Assembly: GCA_965613025.1 (NCBI GenBank)
Contig: CBFDUE010000052.1
Coordinates: forward strand, 1 to 16,932
Reading direction: 5' to 3'
DNA from: CAYTXJ01 sp965613025
GTDB lineage: Bacteria; Desulfobacterota; DSM-4660; Desulfatiglandales; JALVMZ01
DNA length: 16,932 bases
The translations under genes were made by a program, and so were the position numbers. Under the pieces are notes generated by a model that worked only from the letters and a program-made list of their open reading frames with translations, did not search any database and was not told the DNA's origin. This document shows, one piece after another, positions 14,711-16,932 of the stretch (the first letter of the stretch is position 1; each line of letters begins with the position of its first letter).

Positions 14711-16411
14711 ATGATAAAGGCTCGGATTAAGGCTCAGCAAAAGGATGCCAATCTTTCTGACTATAAAAAAGTATTTGCAGAATTTTCCTGGAAGCGATTT
14801 AGAGAAGAACTCCTTATGGGAAGGGAGCAGATAAATATCGTATATTATGCAATAGACAGATGGGCAGAGGATTTAAAGAGGGCTCAAAGGAATGCCCTTA
14901 TATATGAAAGGTATGGAAAGGTTGAAAGATACACCTTTTCTCAACTAAGAGATATATCCTGTAGATGGGCAGATATGTTTTTAAGATACGGTATAAGACC
15001 ATCAGATATAGTATCTGTTCTTCTCTATCCTTCTCCTTCTATCTATTTTGCCATGCTTGGGTGTGCCAGAATGGGAGCAATAATTTGCCCCCTTTTTCCT
15101 GAATCCACATATGAAGAATTGGAAGAGAGGATTTCCAATTGTCTTCCAAAGGCAATTGTCACCCATCCTGAACTCGCTGAGTATATCCCCCTTGATCATG
15201 CTTCCCTTAAATATGTGTTTTTGATAGAAGGGCCTCTTTTGGGATTACATAGAAGAGAGATCTTAATAGAGCAGGGATTAAAGGAAGAGGTTAAATATCT
15301 TATAAGATGGGGCACTGATAAGAGCCCCCTCTATCTGATCCATACCTCTGGTTCCACTGGTAGTCCAAAAGGGGTGGTTCATGCACATGGAGATATGACA
15401 GGGATTTTGATGACGGCACGCTTTGTTCTGAATATAAGAGAAGATGATATAGTTTGGACAGATTCAAGTCCTGCATCTGTAATAGGCATTGTGTATGGAG
15501 CTTTTGCCCCATGGCTTTGTGGTGTTACCACATTTGTATCAGGCGATCCCCACACCCCTTCCCATATCTATCGCCTTATTGAAAAACACAGAATCACAAT
15601 ATGGTATACTACTCCTTCAACTATTAGGAGGCTTATTCAAGAAGGGGAAGATCTTGTAAGAAGATATGATCTGTCATCTCTGAGAAATATTCTATCTGTC
15701 GGAGAGCCCCTAACTCCAGAGCTATTTTATTGGATAAGAGATAATATGGGCCTATCGGTGCATGAAACATGGTGGATGGCAGAGACAGGGATTATATGTA
15801 TATCCAATTTTCCCTCAATGGATATTAAGCCTGGTTCTATGGGAAGGAGTGTTCCTGGAATAAGGGCAGCGATAGTGGATGATAGGGGGAATGAGCTTCC
15901 ACCTCTGAGTATGGGAGAGTTGGTATTAAAGATTGGCTGGCCAGGTCTTATGATAGGCCTTTGGAAAGATCGGAAGAGATATGCCCAGTATTTCCAAGGG
16001 TGTTGGTTTCACACAGGGGATATGGCCTTTCAGGATGAGGAAGGATATTTCTTTCATCAGGGAAGATCCGATAACCTATTGAAGATAGATGGGGAAAGAC
16101 TCATAGGGCCTTATGAGATAGAGCGGATATTGTATATGCATCCTTCTATCAGGGAAGCGGCTGTGATATCCAAGAAAGAGGCACCTGGAAGTGGAATATC
16201 CCATATAAAGGCATTCATCTCCTTAAGACCTCCTCTTAAACCCAGCAATAGGCTGAAGCAGAACATTAGGGCTTATATTCGGGGAAATCTCTCAGAAGAT
16301 GTGGTAATAAGAGAGATAGAATTTATGGAAACCCTTCCAAAGACAAAAGACGGAAAGATAGATAGGAGAATCCTCAGAGCACAGGATCTGGGAATAAGAC
16401 CTATTGGGTAG
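14711..16411 (+). CDS. AcsA-type AMP-forming acyl-CoA synthetase, second paralog
   Basis: A 566-residue ANL-superfamily ligase, close in length and layout to Bacillus AcsA (about 572). Motifs are the P-loop HTSGSTGSPKG 211-221, APWL, SVGEPLTPE, HETWWMAETG 351-360, SMDIKPGSMGRSVPG, HTGD437 for AMP ribose binding, GRSDN 451-455, GERLIGPYEIE, and K549 in PKTKDGKIDRR. It departs from acetate enzymes in the acyl pocket: the usual D-P-G-W-V-T-G reads S-P-A-S-V-I-G (253-259), replacing the conserved Trp and Thr. The catalytic-lysine motif has DGK instead of SGK. It may activate another short acid or be regulated differently; activity on acetate is uncertain. The ATG has AGGTG 5 nt upstream and lies 14 nt after acuC. 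Confidence 0.9.
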   Translation: MIKARIKAQQKDANLSDYKKVFAEFSWKRFREELLMGREQINIVYYAIDRWAEDLKRAQRNALIYERYGKVERYTFSQLRDISCRWADMFLRYGIRPSDIVSVLLYPSPSIYFAMLGCARMGAIICPLFPESTYEELEERISNCLPKAIVTHPELAEYIPLDHASLKYVFLIEGPLLGLHRREILIEQGLKEEVKYLIRWGTDKSPLYLIHTSGSTGSPKGVVHAHGDMTGILMTARFVLNIREDDIVWTDSSPASVIGIVYGAFAPWLCGVTTFVSGDPHTPSHIYRLIEKHRITIWYTTPSTIRRLIQEGEDLVRRYDLSSLRNILSVGEPLTPELFYWIRDNMGLSVHETWWMAETGIICISNFPSMDIKPGSMGRSVPGIRAAIVDDRGNELPPLSMGELVLKIGWPGLMIGLWKDRKRYAQYFQGCWFHTGDMAFQDEEGYFFHQGRSDNLLKIDGERLIGPYEIERILYMHPSIREAAVISKKEAPGSGISHIKAFISLRPPLKPSNRLKQNIRAYIRGNLSEDVVIREIEFMETLPKTKDGKIDRRILRAQDLGIRPIG

Positions 16412-16438
16412 CACACAGAAAAAATTTTTAATGAATAT

Positions 16439-16753
16439 TGAGGTGTACCCCCAATCTTTAGACCAGTAGATATTGTTTTTTAGTTTGTTTTTCAACTCTT
16501 TCATAATAGATCTCATCAGATGTCCTATATCTCAGGCTCTGATGTAGACAGGATCTATTATAATATGTAATCTGGTTCCACCTTTTAGATTTTCTAAACT
16601 TGGACTTTCTCTTAAATACACTTCCCATACCTTTAATGGCCTCAAGAGCTACCATTGCCTTAAATTTAGCTGAATGCTTCCTCCTCATAATGGACCCTTC
16701 CTTCCTCTAATATGTAAACTTTATACATGCTACAAATTTTGGGATCCACTTCA
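16439..16753 (-). mobile_element. Internally deleted IS3-family element (315 bp, MITE-like)
   Basis: The ends form imperfect inverted repeats: TGAGGTGTACCCC read from 16439 on the plus strand and TGAAGTGGATCCC read from 16753 on the minus strand, 10 of 13 identical. They begin with TG, as IS3-family ends do. Inside is one short frame joining the start of OrfA to the end of OrfB. No matching 3-4 bp target duplication is evident (ATAT on one side, CTTT on the other), so the copy is old or rearranged. The DDE core is missing, so it could move only if an intact relative supplies transposase. Confidence 0.7.
16458..16688 (-). pseudogene. IS3-family transposase remnant (OrfA start joined to OrfB end)
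   Basis: A 76-codon frame. MRRKHSAKFKAMVALEAIKG is the typical start of the IS3 OrfA helix-turn-helix protein, while YYNRSCLHQSLRYRTSDEIYY (residues 42-62) is the C-terminal end of the OrfB integrase core, where complete elements have 'YN..R.HQSLGYRTP.E.Y'. Nearly all of OrfA and the D, D and E catalytic residues of OrfB are missing, with the junction between residues 20 and 41. The frame remains open across the deletion. An AGGAGG-like stretch would not be expected to yield an active protein here. Confidence 0.8.
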
Positions 16754-16758
16754 CTTTT

Positions 16759-16879
16759 TTATTTGGTTATTTTAAATAAACTTAAACTCTCTATAAACCG
16801 AAAATCTTTAATATTGTAAGTCCATAAACTAATACCATAATAAATAGCCGTAGAAGCTATTAAAGCATCTGGTATCTTC
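16759..16879 (-). CDS. VapC-like PIN-domain toxin, C-terminal part (5'-truncated)
   Basis: The minus strand encodes KIPDALIASTAIYYGI, then SLWTYNIKDF and RFIESLSLFKITK, ending at a TAA (16761-16759). This is the C-terminal third of a VapC/PIN ribonuclease: the acidic D in PDALIA and the D in NIKDF are the conserved late metal-binding residues, and 'TAIYYG...L.T.N.KDF' is the family pattern. The N-terminal part and any antitoxin gene lie beyond the contig end; the real sequence stops at 16879, where adapter begins. It ends 5 bp from the IS3 remnant. Confidence 0.65.
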
Positions 16880-16932
16880 CTGTCTCTTATACACATCTCC
16901 GAGCCCACGAGACTAGGCATGATCTCGTATGC
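16880..16932. other. Illumina Nextera adapter read-through (not genomic)
   Basis: 16880-16898 is the 19-bp Tn5 mosaic end CTGTCTCTTATACACATCT. 16899-16913 is CCGAGCCCACGAGAC, completing the Nextera read 2 transposase adapter. 16914-16921 (TAGGCATG) matches an i7 index, and 16922-16932 (ATCTCGTATGC) begins the P7 flow-cell sequence. This is library artefact left on the contig end. Confidence 0.98.

Noticed and set aside
16412..16438. AAAAAATTTTT palindrome after the last operon gene as a terminator
   Set aside because: It has no GC-containing stem and no clear loop, so it is not a credible intrinsic terminator.
1..16932. CRISPR arrays, tRNA or rRNA genes and riboswitches
   Set aside because: I saw no regularly spaced repeats, cloverleaf-like genes, rRNA segments or long structured leaders; intergenic space is short throughout.

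Overview
This is a 16.9 kb contig end from an AT-rich bacterium. The genes use many AGA/AGG arginine and ATA isoleucine codons, and the proteins are rich in Lys, Glu and Ile. Together with a DUF3782-type nuclease-like protein, a PHP-UvrD fusion and AMP-forming acetyl-CoA synthetases, this suggests a thermophile-like anaerobe, for example of the Thermodesulfobacteriota or Nitrospirota type. That placement is inference; no rRNA or marker gene is present. The last 53 bases are Illumina Nextera adapter, so the genomic sequence ends at about 16879.

Left part (1-4926): the 3' tail of an unrecognised gene, a coiled-coil PD-(D/E)XK-like protein (223-1080), and a decayed fragment of the same kind of gene (1142-1309). 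Two minus-strand genes follow, an orphan PAS histidine kinase and an isochorismatase-like hydrolase starting 2 nt after the kinase stop. A YihY/BrkB membrane protein is transcribed divergently from the kinase.

Middle (4923-8199): a 1057-residue protein joins a COG1379-like PHP phosphoesterase, a zinc-ribbon-like segment and a complete UvrD/PcrA helicase, and ends in QLSLF, which matches the sliding-clamp-binding consensus. Its stop codon overlaps that of the membrane protein. A 103-bp divergent region carries a 9-bp dyad whose two arms contain both predicted -35 boxes.

Right part (8200-16411): seven closely spaced plus-strand genes (gaps of 2 to 25 nt) form one probable operon. They are a small DUF2889-like protein, a DUF2889-like/PHP fusion, a DUF169/dephospho-CoA kinase fusion, acetyl-CoA synthetase (Acs), a Pat-like GNAT acetyltransferase, an AcuC-like deacetylase, and a second AcsA-type acyl-CoA synthetase with an altered acyl pocket. 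The reading is a CoA and acetyl-CoA module: CoaE finishes CoA, Acs charges it with acetate, and the GNAT/deacetylase pair probably switches Acs by lysine acetylation. The DUF2889, PHP and DUF169 parts are unexplained partners and are the most novel aspect of the window.

Right edge (16412-16932): a 315-bp internally deleted IS3-family element, then the C-terminal 39 codons of a VapC-like PIN toxin cut off by the contig end and adapter.
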